Below are positions 8,740 to 17,615 of a stretch of 51,290 nucleotides of DNA, in pieces. Both the position numbers and the translations under genes were made by a program. The DNA comes from Kiritimatiellota bacterium (GTDB lineage Bacteria; Verrucomicrobiota; Lentisphaeria; Oligosphaerales; JAADHN01), in NCBI GenBank assembly GCA_013151865.1, contig JAADHN010000052.1, positions 1 to 51,290 on the forward strand, given 5' to 3'. A model generated the notes under the pieces. The model searched no databases. It saw nothing but the letters and a program-made list of their open reading frames with translations, and was not told the origin of the DNA. Each line of letters opens with the position of its first letter. The first letter of the stretch is position 1.

Positions 8740-9423
8740 ATGAACTACGAACGCGTCATCGTTTTCGGCGCCCACCCCGACGACGAAATCCGCATGGCCC
8801 CGGCCATGGCCCGTATGGCCGCGGAGGGCGTCCAAGTCACCGCCGTGATCTTCACGGACGGCAGCGAAGGCTATCCGCTGCCGGAGATGAAGGAGACAAT
8901 TGTCGAAACCCGTGCCCGAGAAACCGAAGCCTGCCGCAAAGTTCTGGGCATCCACCGTTATGTCAACCTCGGCGCACCGGACATGGGCCTTGAGAACACC
9001 AAGAGCATGCTCCAGAAAGTCATCCGCGTCGTCCGCGAGGTCCGGCCTCAGGCGATTTTCACCCACGGCGAGAAGGATCGCCACCGAGACCATCTGGCCA
9101 CGCATACACTGACGCTCGAAGCTTGGTGGCACGCAGGTGAGCCCGTGGCGGCGGAACTCGGACCTTCCTGGCGGACGCCGCATTTGTACTATTACAAGAA
9201 CACGGCGCTGGAAGGTCCGGTCGTCGAGTATGACGTCACCGCCTATGCCCACAAACTGCCCGAGGCGCTGGCCACCCAGGTGTCGCAGCACACCCTCTTC
9301 CGGCGGACGCGCGAGGACTTCCTGGCGGAGGCAGAGCGCATCAAAGCGAATCCGCCGCGCAAGGTTCACCGATTCATCCTTCACGCCTGGACCGTGTTGA
9401 AGGACTTTCCCGCGACCTCCTGA
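8740..9423 (+). CDS. PIG-L/LmbE-family zinc deacetylase
   Basis: 227 residues. The family's metal-binding motif A11-HPDDE-16 and the downstream H115-R-D-H118 are both present, giving the expected His/Asp/His zinc site. Members remove N-acetyl groups from glucosamine-containing small molecules or glycans. The actual substrate is unknown here. GGAG precedes the ATG at a good distance. The 24-base spacing after the ABC ATPase suggests co-transcription, consistent with use of an imported amino-sugar compound, which is inference. Confidence 0.88.
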   Translation: MNYERVIVFGAHPDDEIRMAPAMARMAAEGVQVTAVIFTDGSEGYPLPEMKETIVETRARETEACRKVLGIHRYVNLGAPDMGLENTKSMLQKVIRVVREVRPQAIFTHGEKDRHRDHLATHTLTLEAWWHAGEPVAAELGPSWRTPHLYYYKNTALEGPVVEYDVTAYAHKLPEALATQVSQHTLFRRTREDFLAEAERIKANPPRKVHRFILHAWTVLKDFPATS

Positions 9424-9626
9424 TACCGCCTCCTAGAAGTCGCCGGGCGGTCGAACGGACGCCAAAACGATCTGCACGCACTCCATGCACAGTTCGAAAT
9501 CCGCAACACCGCCCGGGTGAACCGCCGGCCCGGCGATCAGGCCTGGCCCGACGCTCCTGCGGGATCGGCGCCCCTGCCGAGCAGAAAAAGGATCTCGGAC
9601 TCCGGACGACCACGTTCGGCGCCGCT

Positions 9627-11891
9627 TCACACCCACTCGTGCTCGTAATTGAAACTGGCGACCGGAGTTCCGTCGTCCAAGCTCGCATGGGTCAAGTCGA
9701 AGAAGCAGGGGAACCCGAGCCGTTCGGGTATGCGAAAGGTTTCTTCGGGATAGAGGAGAGTCTCGGTCCTTTCCCGCTCGACCACAAAGCCCCGGCCACG
9801 GTCGTCTCGGACAGGGCCGTTCACGGGCAATTCCGAACGGGTGCGGAGGACGGGGATCCGCCCAAAAACAAACAGCTCGATGTGCTCGGGCGCCCTGCGA
9901 ATGAGCGCTTCCAAGGCCGGAGCATCCAACTCCACCCAAGCCGTGGCGCGGCGCACTCCGAGATCGAGAAGGGACCGCAACGCCAGCGTGTTGCAGATCG
10001 GGAGCGGAAACGAGGCGACGATCACCAAATCCGGGGTCCGCGCTGTTTCGTCGCACAGGACTTCAAGCCCGAAGAACGACGTGACGCGAAACCGTCGTAT
10101 GCCCTCGCCTACCAATTCCCGGATCCGCCGTCGCAATTGCGGCAGGTCCGCCTCCGGACAGAGGTCCGGCACGAGGACCTCGTCCGCTTCCGACACCCGG
10201 GCATCATCGAGGACACGGCAGGTCCTGCTGAGAGGAACGGGGTTGGGCTTGCCTTTTCCCACCAACACGGTCGTCTCAGGCTCCAGTGCGGGCCCCATAC
10301 CTGACACGCTTTTCGCGAACTCCGCACGAAAACGACCGAGTGCCGCGTGGGCTGCCGCGGTAAAAAGCTCTGCGGGCGTCTGCTCGCGCACCCATTCCCA
10401 GAAAGACCGACGGACCCTCTTGAGTTCGGCCATGGGCAGGAACAAGCCCGGGGCCGCCGAAGCCGACACACCGGCCGCCATGATATCAGTACCGCCGGAA
10501 CGCCGAAATTCAGACTCTATATCGGCCGCACTTACAGCACGCTTGCGCGCCGGACGGGTCTCGACTGACGTCTCCCATACCGGTATCGGCAGATTGTCGA
10601 CCCGGACGGCAATCCGCTTGACCGCAAGCACTACATGGAGATCCACGACGCGGCGACAAACCGGCAAAGCGGCGGTCCGTCGGCCCATGTCCGACGTGCG
10701 CCGGCCTAGCCGATACACCCTGGCCGGGCACGGCACGGCGGCGGCGACCGGCACCCGGCACTCGCTGCCCGGCAAGGCCCGTTGCACCGCTCGACCGTTC
10801 ACTTTCAACTGGGTCAAAGTGAAAGAGGGCCCCTCTTCCCCGGTCAAAGGCTGGAACCGAACTCGGTCGCCCACGGACAGAGGCCGCGTCACCAGCACGG
10901 TCACTCCGTGCTGCGAAGTCCGCACCGTGCTCCCGCACAGCAGCCCGGCCACCCCCATGCGCCGGTGCTCGACCACGTTCGAAAAATCCGCCGACGTCCG
11001 AAACCCGGACGACCACCGTCGCCCGTGCGCCTCGGACAAAACGGCCCGGGCTTTGCTGAGCACGTCGGCCCGATCCTCAGCCGAAGCGTCCAAGACCATT
11101 CGATAGGCCGACACCACGCTCCGCACATAATCCGCACCCCGCAGGCGCCCCTCGATCTTCAGCGAGGTCACGCCCAGCTCGATGTACCGGGGCAGCACGT
11201 CCAGACTGTAGAGATCCCGAGCCGAGAAGAAGAACCCGTTGCCCCCCTCCGAATAATATCGTCGCCGACACGGCTGTTTGCATTTTCCCCGGTTGCCGCT
11301 CCAGCCGCCCAGCCACGACGAAAACAGGCACACACCCGACCGGGAACAGCATAGGGCGCCGTGCACGAATACCTCGATCCCCACTTCGGTCCGCTCAAGA
11401 ATACGGGCCAACTCGCTCACAGTGACTTGCCGCTCCAATATGACCCGCTCCGCACCGAGTCGCTCGAACAGCGCCACACCCGCGCTGTTGTGAGTGCCGG
11501 CTTGCGTCGAAACATGGATCGGCAGCTGAGGAAAGTGGCGGCGTACCAGCCGCAGGATCCCGAGATCCTGAACGATGACCGCGTGCGGCCGCAAAGGCGC
11601 CAGTTGCGCCACAAGTACGGCCACGTCGTCGATTTCGGTTTCTTTGACAAGGGTGTTGAGCGTCACATACACCCGGCGCCCGATTCGGCGGGCGTAAGTG
11701 ATCAGTTTGCCCACTTCTTCCAGCGTGCAGTTCTTGCCGCGTTCCCGTGCGTTGAAGCGCGGCAGACCGACGTAAACGGCGTCCGCTCCGGCATCGAATG
11801 CGGTCAGGCCGGCATCAAGTGTCCCGGCCGGGGCCATCAGTTCGGGAATCGTATTTGCCACGGCTCTCTCCAAACCGCAGTTCACAACCAT
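9627..11891 (-). CDS. U32-family protein (RlhA/collagenase-like)
   Basis: 754 residues from the ATG at 11891. The U32 signature is clear at E173-VFVHGALCCSRSGVC-188, followed by 'KCKQPCRR' and 'SLKIEGRLRGADYVRSVV'. The N-terminal half ('ELMAPAGTLDAGLTAFDAGADAVYVG') is the TIM-barrel of the family. The long C-terminal region matches larger members such as RlhA, which hydroxylates a cytidine in 23S rRNA, and peptidase U32 proteins. Which of these activities applies is not decidable from sequence alone. The conserved cysteines suggest an Fe-S or metal site. The ATG overlaps the stop region of the upstream MBL hydrolase by 10 bases, so translation is probably coupled. Confidence 0.9.
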   Translation of the reverse strand: MVVNCGLERAVANTIPELMAPAGTLDAGLTAFDAGADAVYVGLPRFNARERGKNCTLEEVGKLITYARRIGRRVYVTLNTLVKETEIDDVAVLVAQLAPLRPHAVIVQDLGILRLVRRHFPQLPIHVSTQAGTHNSAGVALFERLGAERVILERQVTVSELARILERTEVGIEVFVHGALCCSRSGVCLFSSWLGGWSGNRGKCKQPCRRRYYSEGGNGFFFSARDLYSLDVLPRYIELGVTSLKIEGRLRGADYVRSVVSAYRMVLDASAEDRADVLSKARAVLSEAHGRRWSSGFRTSADFSNVVEHRRMGVAGLLCGSTVRTSQHGVTVLVTRPLSVGDRVRFQPLTGEEGPSFTLTQLKVNGRAVQRALPGSECRVPVAAAVPCPARVYRLGRRTSDMGRRTAALPVCRRVVDLHVVLAVKRIAVRVDNLPIPVWETSVETRPARKRAVSAADIESEFRRSGGTDIMAAGVSASAAPGLFLPMAELKRVRRSFWEWVREQTPAELFTAAAHAALGRFRAEFAKSVSGMGPALEPETTVLVGKGKPNPVPLSRTCRVLDDARVSEADEVLVPDLCPEADLPQLRRRIRELVGEGIRRFRVTSFFGLEVLCDETARTPDLVIVASFPLPICNTLALRSLLDLGVRRATAWVELDAPALEALIRRAPEHIELFVFGRIPVLRTRSELPVNGPVRDDRGRGFVVERERTETLLYPEETFRIPERLGFPCFFDLTHASLDDGTPVASFNYEHEWV

Positions 11892-12622
11892 CCGGAACGT
11901 CCGGCTTTGAGCACTTTCTTGAGACTGTCCGCGTGCTTCCATTGGAGGAAGCGCCACCAATCCGTCATGTCGGGCGGCGGGACAACCGCTCGCGCAATCT
12001 CGTCATCGCTCAGCCCCCGCTCAATACCGTCCCGAACCCGTTCCCGCAATTCGTCGAAGTACGCCAGCCATCTTTGCAGGTGGTCCGTTGTGCAGAGCGG
12101 ACCGTGACCGGGCACCACGTGCTTCGCCCCAAACCCGATCAGACGGCGATAGGTCTCAACGACTTGGGCCTGCTTGTCCGGACGCAGATTCCCCTCCCAG
12201 GGAATCAAGCCCCAACCAAAAAGGTCGCCCGCGAAGAGTATTCGATCGCCGGGGAACCAAATCACGCAATCCTGTGCTGTGTGACACGGCTGCGCGTGGA
12301 CCCAACACTCCCGGCGATCCCCGCGGAAGGAACGCCCCTTTGCCGGAATGGACGCCGTTCGAGCATTGATGACCTGGGCCCCGAACTCGCGCGCAAACCA
12401 CGGATTCAGGGCCACGTGATCACCGTGGGTGTGCGTGTTGAGCACGAAACGGACCGATTGCACCCCCACGGTCCGCCCCATGGCAATCCGGACCTCGGAA
12501 GCCAAATCCGCTTGCTCGAGCGCGTCGATCACCAGGGCCCACCCACCCATGTCGGCCCATCCCATGTTGTCCACGGCCTGCCGGACGAACAGCCCGTCCG
12601 CGAGTTCGATCAATTCCGCCAT
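11882..12622 (-). CDS. MBL-fold metallo-hydrolase
   Basis: 246 residues from the ATG at 12622, chosen over a longer frame because AAGGGTGAGA sits directly before it. The metallo-beta-lactamase metal motif reads T63-H64-T-H66-G-D68-H69, with a later His in 'VHAQPCHTAQDC', Asp in 'ILFAGDLFGW' and His in 'HVVPGHGPL'. The full di-metal site of the family is therefore present. The substrate is unknown; relatives include hydrolases of thioesters, lactones and nucleic acid ends. The last 10 bases overlap the start of the U32 gene, so the two form an operon. Confidence 0.9.
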   Translation of the reverse strand: MAELIELADGLFVRQAVDNMGWADMGGWALVIDALEQADLASEVRIAMGRTVGVQSVRFVLNTHTHGDHVALNPWFAREFGAQVINARTASIPAKGRSFRGDRRECWVHAQPCHTAQDCVIWFPGDRILFAGDLFGWGLIPWEGNLRPDKQAQVVETYRRLIGFGAKHVVPGHGPLCTTDHLQRWLAYFDELRERVRDGIERGLSDDEIARAVVPPPDMTDWWRFLQWKHADSLKKVLKAGRSGWL

Positions 12623-12886
12623 TGTCTCACCCTTTTGTGAATCGCGCCGCCAAGCCGTGGATCCAGGTGCATTGAGATCGCGCCCTCGCACGAGACGACC
12701 CTATCGAATCAGCCCAAACCGAGAACGACCCGGCGCGAGCCCGGCCGTCTCGTTCGCCCTTGCCGCACTTTTGTAGATCGGAATCGCGACAAGCGCACGA
12801 ACCGGCTAAATATACCCGACTTCTCCGACAGATCCAGCGGCGCCATACGGCAAGCACGCCGACACGGCCCCCTTGCCGGTGACTCT

Positions 12887-13228
12887 TTGCCGTTGCGGTT
12901 CGGCAGTTGCTGCAACCCGACGAATCTCTGTTTCGGGAGCGACGTCTCGCTTTACACGGCCGAATCGAGACGGGGAAGGATCAAACGCTATATGCCGGAC
13001 GGTAGATTCCTCGGGACCGTGGACTCGGTCGGTACAACTCGATTCAACCGGGCCGGCGCGCAGGCCGCGGCGTACAGCAACATCGCCGTTGCCTCTACAC
13101 CCGGCGGACGACGTGTCTACATGATGGATCTCGTGCAAGGCCGCATCAGGGTGCTCGAACGAATCGAGCCCCGCTGCCCCGTGCTCCCCGGCCGACATGT
13201 CCGGACTTTTTGCACGGGGGAGTCTTGA
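12887..13228 (+). pseudogene. Remnant (C-terminal blades) of an NHL-repeat beta-propeller protein
   Basis: The frame translates to 'SCCNPTNLCFGSD.SLYTAE', then 'GRIKRYMPDGRFLGTV', then 'NIAVASTPGGRRVYMMDL'. This is the usual end of exported NHL-repeat propellers ('GCCNP..', 'RIKRYSPDGKFL', 'IAVS.DG.RVYMLD'). Only about 90 residues of a protein that normally has several hundred are left. No canonical start with a Shine-Dalgarno sequence precedes it, and the 260 bases upstream show no continuation of the propeller. It therefore looks like the tail of a deleted gene. The TGA overlaps the -35 of the following tRNA promoter. Confidence 0.55.
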
Positions 13229-13252
13229 CTTCCCCCCTCGGTCAGCTATGGT
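13225..13252 (+). promoter_or_regulatory. Candidate tRNA-Leu promoter
   Basis: TTGACT at 13225-13230, a 16-base spacer, then TATGGT at 13247-13252. The predicted transcription start, about 13259, is some 15 bases before the mature tRNA 5' end. Confidence 0.55.
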
Positions 13253-13273
13253 TTTGGCCATGCTCCCCAATCT

Positions 13274-13360
13274 GCTCGGGTGGCGGAACTGGCAGACGCG
13301 CTAGGTTGAGGGCCTAGTCGGGTAACACCGGTGCGGGTTCGAATCCCGCCTCGAGCACCA
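13274..13360 (+). tRNA. tRNA-Leu (GAG)
   Basis: 87 bases including an encoded CCA. The acceptor stem GCTCGGG pairs with CTCGAGC with one G-U pair. The anticodon stem CTAGG/CCTAG closes the loop TTGAGGG, giving anticodon GAG. A class II long variable arm follows, and the T-arm GCGGG-TTCGAAT-CCCGC is perfect. It reads leucine codons CUC/CUU. Confidence 0.96.
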
Positions 13361-13446
13361 GTTTTTCTCATTGTCTCGAAGTGGTCCGGCATGTAAGCAA
13401 CTTCGCAGTCCTGTCGGAAGGGTCTCATTCCGAGACGCACTGTCAA

Positions 13447-13480
13447 GCAAACGCCGGGCCGGGCCCGGCGTTTGCTTTTC
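13447..13480 (+). terminator. Strong rho-independent terminator
   Basis: GCAAACGCCGGGCC and its exact reverse complement GGCCCGGCGTTTGC are separated by a single G (13447-13475), then TTTTC follows. It lies 87 bases after the tRNA-Leu and would end that transcript. Confidence 0.7.
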
Positions 13481-13744
13481 TCGCCCATTTCGGTCCGCAC
13501 CCCCGGGGACTCCGACCGCAGACTGTCGCCGGCAGTCGATAGTCCGAACACCAAGTCCGCGACGCGACTTGATTTCCCGAAGCGGGCCCGGCATGTTGTG
13601 ACCCGACTGCCCCCGGGCCAGTTGGCCGGCACGGCCTCGGAAACGGGTCTGAACATGGTCGCATCCGACTCCACATTGCCGCTTTTGTCTCGACACGCCG
13701 CAAGATCGGGTGCGGTGCCCGATGCCGCCGGCGCGCCGCTCCGC

Positions 13745-14194
13745 ATGATCGCGCCCCCCCCATCCCGACTCCGCTGCGCCCAGACGCCGCCCCCCCTCGG
13801 AAAAAGCCGCTTTACCTTCCTCGAAATACTAATCGCCATTGCGATCCTCGGAATCGCTCTCGCCCTGGCATTGCAGATCGTCGGCGCCGCACGGGCCCGA
13901 CTCCTGCGCGCGGAACGCCGTTGGGCACGCCAACACAACCTGGACCAAGTCGTCGAATTCTACCTCTTGGCCGGCCCCGATGCCGCGCTGCCGACGGACC
14001 TGCTCCCTGAAGGGTTCAGCGCGTCATGCACAGTCGAGCCGGTCCCGCTCGACGAGTTGCCCGAATTCGTCTCCTCGGAAGAGTATCAGGGCTGGACTCT
14101 GGCCCGATACCGTATAACGCTGGTCTGGCGCGGCAGCGCAAGCGTACAACAACAAGTTGTCGAGAAAGTGATTCGAGCCGATGCGCTTCCCTGA
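13745..14194 (+). CDS. Type II secretion/type IV pilus-like pseudopilin (GspI-like position)
   Basis: 149 residues from the ATG at 13745; an ATG at 13655 is an alternative and neither has a clear Shine-Dalgarno sequence. A short basic leader ends in 'GKSR', followed by the class III prepilin helix 'FTFLEILIAIAILGIALALA' with the essential Glu at mature +5. The residue before the cleavage site is Arg instead of the usual Gly. The rest is a short soluble domain with 'RYRITLVWRGSASVQQQV'. After processing by a prepilin peptidase the protein would sit in the inner membrane as a minor pseudopilin. It overlaps the next pseudopilin gene by 14 bases. No secretion ATPase or secretin gene is nearby. 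Confidence 0.75.
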   Translation: MIAPPPSRLRCAQTPPPLGKSRFTFLEILIAIAILGIALALALQIVGAARARLLRAERRWARQHNLDQVVEFYLLAGPDAALPTDLLPEGFSASCTVEPVPLDELPEFVSSEEYQGWTLARYRITLVWRGSASVQQQVVEKVIRADALP

Positions 14195-14954
14195 CGCAGC
14201 ACAACGGCAACCTGCCGAACGACAACCGTGGCGGCCGACCGCATCCCGGCCCCGGCACGCTGCAGCGACTCGCCGCACAGGACAGACGACACTCCATGGA
14301 AGGCCCTTGCACCGATACTTCACCCTGATCGAACTTCTGGTTGCTTCGGCCATTCTCGTGCTCTTGCTCGGCCTGCTGTTCGCCGCCGGAAACGGGATCA
14401 CTCAATCCTGGTCCCGAATCAGGGCCGAAGAACGCCGGTTCGAAGAGGTCATGGAACTGGACCGGACCCTGGACAACATCTTCTCGAACACCATTCCCTT
14501 CCACTGGCGTGACGACGACGGCAACCCCGTCCTCATGTTTCGCGGGGAACCGGAGTCGGTGCGTCTCACATATTGGCACACGCCCAACGCCCCCGACGAG
14601 GGAGCACTCCGGTTCGTCACCCTCAAAGTACAAGACGGTGGCCTCCTGGCCTGTTACACCGACAGGCCGCGGCTGGCCTGGGAAGAATCCAATGGGGATG
14701 TGCAAGAGAGTATCCTGGCCGAAAAAGTCGCCGGCATCGACTTCCAATACGCTGATTGGGAGTCCGACAACGGCATTGTGTGGGTGTCGGAATGGGATCC
14801 GGACGCCGCCCGACAGGACATCCCTCTGGCCATCATGGTCACGCTTCACTGGGAGGACGGACGGCGGGAAAGCTGGCTCCGGCGCACCGCCGGGAACAGC
14901 CAGTTCGAGCGCTGGGGGAATCCCCCCCGCCCGATCACCACTCGACGCCGCTGA
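14181..14954 (+). CDS. Pseudopilin, GspJ-like
   Basis: 257 residues, read from the ATG at 14181 inside the end of the previous gene; no later in-frame start lies before the leader. A long basic leader of about 45 residues ends in 'LHRY', then 'FTLIELLVASAILVLLLGLL' forms the prepilin helix with Glu at +5. The residue before Phe is Tyr, again not Gly. The C-terminal domain, with 'ILAEKVAGIDFQYAD' and 'IPLAIMVTLHWEDGR', is like the GspJ minor pseudopilin that caps a secretion pseudopilus. Together with the upstream gene it forms a two-gene unit. GspJ is assigned by size, order and domain shape, not by exact motif. Confidence 0.78.
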   Translation: MRFPDAAQRQPAERQPWRPTASRPRHAAATRRTGQTTLHGRPLHRYFTLIELLVASAILVLLLGLLFAAGNGITQSWSRIRAEERRFEEVMELDRTLDNIFSNTIPFHWRDDDGNPVLMFRGEPESVRLTYWHTPNAPDEGALRFVTLKVQDGGLLACYTDRPRLAWEESNGDVQESILAEKVAGIDFQYADWESDNGIVWVSEWDPDAARQDIPLAIMVTLHWEDGRRESWLRRTAGNSQFERWGNPPRPITTRRR

Positions 14955-15008
14955 ACGTCGCGTTCGCCCGCGGCGGCGCCCTTCCACTTTCGTCCCGCGC
15001 CTGCGGGA

Positions 15009-15158
15009 CTATGGCGGACAGGTCGGGGCGGGGCGGGGGCCTGCGGATCCCGAACCGGTTACGCTTTGTGCGGTTGCCGCTGGGTTGAGACAAAAGGAAA
15101 GAGCGGCTATCGCCACGAGAGCAATCATACCGGCATTATTGGGTCGCGTTTTCATCAT
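15009..15158 (-). CDS. Small exported peptide (49 residues) coupled to the TPR-type protein
   Basis: This short frame starts at ATG 15158, overlapping the TGA of the upstream gene as ATGATG. The next ATG at 15155 is also possible. AGGAGAAG lies immediately upstream, a very good Shine-Dalgarno sequence. Residues 1-31 form a clear signal peptide: 'MKTRP' basic start, 'MIALVAIAALSFCL' core, then 'ATA|Q'. The mature part would be only about 19 residues, rich in Gly, Ser and Pro, with one Cys. No family is recognised. Coupled translation with the TPR protein suggests a joint role. Confidence 0.55.
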   Translation of the reverse strand: MMKTRPNNAGMIALVAIAALSFCLNPAATAQSVTGSGSAGPRPAPTCPP

Positions 15159-16906
15159 TTCTTCTCCTGATTTGGTTCCTTAGGTCCGGTTTGCCGGGAC
15201 TTTGGTGGCACAGTTGTAGCCAGCACGAAAACCTGGGGCGCATTGCCATCCGTTCCCGGCATTCCCGGGGGTACGCCCCAAAGCACACTGTTGTCGACGC
15301 GACTGGTGTACAATGTGAACGTAGTATCCGATGCGTCCCGCCCTCCTGTGGCATTCACGGCCCGAGTTCTGCACCTCAATGAGGTCTTGCCCTCGGCGAA
15401 ACTGAGCGTGAAAATCCCCTCCCAGTGGGCGAATTCATTGGTCTGAGCTACCCGCAAAGGATGATCCAGGAATAACGGGAACCGGATAGACCACAAGATT
15501 GAATACTTGCGGCCGGGAAAAGACTTACTCAGTTCCCTAAGGAATTGGGCGTCTGATAAGTCGCCAGGCAATAACCCAATCCTGTGAAATGCCTTGTTCA
15601 AGAGGTCGGGGGTCAAGGGCGTAGGAACCGATGGCAAAGACAACTTTGCTCCAGGCATGCTTTGAATCATGCGAAGCACGAGAAGCCAGTCACGCCCACC
15701 CTCTGGTACTTGTTGGGTTTTGGCCGGCTGAGCGCTTTGAACCACCGGGGCTGCCGTGGGACCCCGGAGCGCGGCTTTTGACAGGGCGATTGTCTTGGCC
15801 CTGATCTCATCATCGGACCAATTGAGTTGGCCCTGCTTTCGGAGTGTGGCGGCCACAGTTAAGGCTCGCTGTACATCGCCCTGCTTTTCGTAGCACTCGA
15901 GGAGACCGCGCAATGCCCCGAGGTAAGCTGCCTTTGCCTGCGGCTCCCCAATTCGGCATTGTTTGCGCACTGTATCGTACATTTTGATGGCTTCCTCGGT
16001 ACGCCCGAGCCTATCCAAGTAACGCCCGGCCCGTTGGCGCACGGTGGCGCCTAGAGGAGTGTCCGCTGGGTAGCGGGGAAGCAGTGCTTGAATGCCCTTC
16101 AAGGCACCCTTTACATCACCCTTTCGCGCCTTCATGTAAGCAATATCGGCGTCAGCCACGTCAGCCAAATACTGTGAGGGCGCCAAGTTCCGTGCCTTGG
16201 CCAAATAGCGGATCGCGGCATCGGGGTCGGATGCCCGTTGGCTCGCGTAGCCCTCCCAGAGGGCGATATCCGCCTTGAGTTTTTTGCCCACCCCCTCCAC
16301 CCGAGAAGCTTGCGTCAACAACGTTAGCGCTTTCGATGGCGCCGTGGGGTACCGCAGCTTGGCGGCGGCCAATAGAAGTCGCGCCCTTGCCGGTACAGGT
16401 CCAGGTCCCCGGGATACATCCAAGATTGATCGCACGGCCAACTCCGGCTCACCGAGGTCTGCGCAGATGCCCGATATGCAGTCAGCGACCCACGGGATGT
16501 TCTCTGGCGCCCACCGCAGCGACTGACTTTCCCGTGCCGCCTTCAGAATGCGTTTTTTCAGTTGGAGGAACTGGGCAGGGTTCCGGGCTTCTCCTCGTGT
16601 GGCTGCGGTTAACACCGAAAGGCAGGCCAGTCGAGTAGTCGGTGCGCAGTCCTGTGCTTTGGCGGCCTCCCACAGCCTTTCGGCCGCCCCCAAACTCATA
16701 CGTCGAACAGAATAGGTTCGTAAAGATCGGGTGATTGGGGCCAAAACCGCAGGTTGAGATAGCCTCAGCAAAACATCGCTGATGACAGGCTGACCGTCCC
16801 CTTTCCCGGAAACTTCCCCGCCTACGACCATCGCCAAGAGGCCCAACCACAAACCAATAGCCACCGTAGTGAACCAAACCGACGACAAATGTTTTGAACC
16901 CGGCAT
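15155..16906 (-). CDS. Exported TPR-type repeat protein, function unknown
   Basis: 583 residues. An N-terminal signal sequence or anchor ('FTTVAIGLWLGLLAMVVGG') is followed by an alpha-helical region, residues about 60-400. Several TPR-like units appear there, for example 'AIRYLAKARNLAPSQYLA', 'GALKGIQALLPRYPADTP', 'RTEEAIKMYDTV' and 'LLECYEKQGDVQRAL'. The last 180 residues form a separate domain ('LPSVPTPLTPDLL', 'TLYTSRVDNSVLWG') that I do not recognise. TPR arrays bind partner proteins, so a periplasmic assembly or scaffolding role is plausible. GGGGAG precedes the ATG. A 49-residue exported peptide gene follows with overlapping stop and start. Confidence 0.75.
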   Translation of the reverse strand: MPGSKHLSSVWFTTVAIGLWLGLLAMVVGGEVSGKGDGQPVISDVLLRLSQPAVLAPITRSLRTYSVRRMSLGAAERLWEAAKAQDCAPTTRLACLSVLTAATRGEARNPAQFLQLKKRILKAARESQSLRWAPENIPWVADCISGICADLGEPELAVRSILDVSRGPGPVPARARLLLAAAKLRYPTAPSKALTLLTQASRVEGVGKKLKADIALWEGYASQRASDPDAAIRYLAKARNLAPSQYLADVADADIAYMKARKGDVKGALKGIQALLPRYPADTPLGATVRQRAGRYLDRLGRTEEAIKMYDTVRKQCRIGEPQAKAAYLGALRGLLECYEKQGDVQRALTVAATLRKQGQLNWSDDEIRAKTIALSKAALRGPTAAPVVQSAQPAKTQQVPEGGRDWLLVLRMIQSMPGAKLSLPSVPTPLTPDLLNKAFHRIGLLPGDLSDAQFLRELSKSFPGRKYSILWSIRFPLFLDHPLRVAQTNEFAHWEGIFTLSFAEGKTSLRCRTRAVNATGGRDASDTTFTLYTSRVDNSVLWGVPPGMPGTDGNAPQVFVLATTVPPKSRQTGPKEPNQEKK

Positions 16907-16959
16907 AGGAATTCTCCCCCATAATAAGGACGTTTCGGTTCGCCGGATTAACGAGCCTC

Positions 16960-16972
16960 ATTATAGTATACA
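16960..16972. promoter_or_regulatory. AT-rich -10-like element between divergent genes
   Basis: ATTATAGTATAC reads TATAAT on the minus strand and TATAGT or TATACA on the plus strand. It lies between the TPR gene and the rhamnose mutarotase. No good -35 was found in either direction, so it is only a candidate. Confidence 0.3.
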
Positions 16973-17038
16973 CTCACCACGGGGGCCCGACTGGGGGATC
17001 TGCGTGGCGAAGGTCTATTCAGTATGGAAGGCGCGAGC

Positions 17039-17380
17039 ATGAGAAAACGGTACGGACTGGTTATCGGCGTCCGGGAGGAAAAGCTCGACGAGTACAAACG
17101 ATTGCATGCCGCGGTCTGGCCCGAGGTGCTGGCAATGATCAAGGCCTGCAACATCGAGAACTACTCGATTTTCCTGCGCCGTATGCCCGACGGATCACAC
17201 TATTTGTTCAGCTATTTCGAGTACACGGGTGACGATTACGAAGCGGATATGGCCCGAATGGCGGCCGATCCGGTCACCCGCGACTGGTGGGCTCGCTGCA
17301 AACCGTGTCAACTCCCTCTCGAAGACCGAGCCGAAAACGAGTGGTGGGCCGCCATGGACGAAGTCTTCCACTGCGATTGA
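17039..17380 (+). CDS. rhaM: L-rhamnose mutarotase
   Basis: 113 residues from the ATG at 17039, chosen because GGAAGG lies about 8 bases before it; an ATG at 17024 is in the same frame. RhaM interconverts the alpha and beta anomers of L-rhamnose to feed rhamnose isomerase. The family pattern is clear: 'YGLVIGVREEKLDEYKRLH', 'VWPEVLAMIKACNIENYSIF', 'LFSYFEYTGDDYEADMARMA' and 'WWAMMDEVFH'-like 'WWAAMDEVFHCD'. The length matches the family. No other rhamnose genes adjoin it, so it would serve a pathway encoded elsewhere. It converges with the ceramidase-like gene. Confidence 0.9.
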   Translation: MRKRYGLVIGVREEKLDEYKRLHAAVWPEVLAMIKACNIENYSIFLRRMPDGSHYLFSYFEYTGDDYEADMARMAADPVTRDWWARCKPCQLPLEDRAENEWWAAMDEVFHCD

Positions 17381-17615
17381 CGACGGAAAGGGCGCCGCGC
17401 CCCTCACGCGACCGCGGCGGGATTCGCCCCGCTGCCGGCCCTGCCCCGACCGCTGCTTTCGGACCGTCTTCAGCCACGGTGAGTCCCGTCCTTCGCCCAT
17501 CGCGACAAACGTGCAAAAGACGGCACGCCGCATTCGACGCAAATGCCGCGCTCCGGGGCTTCGATCCCGGAAGCCTCTCCTGTCGGCAGACACCCTGCGC
17601 GACGGGTTTGGACAG

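Noticed and set aside
12806-13270. Minus-strand frame of 154 codons opposite the NHL remnant
   Set aside because: The plus strand translates to recognisable NHL blades; this frame is its shadow.
14992-15009. GTCCCGC/GCGGGAC stem as a terminator between pseudopilins and the small peptide
   Set aside because: No T-run follows on either strand; only a weak stem.
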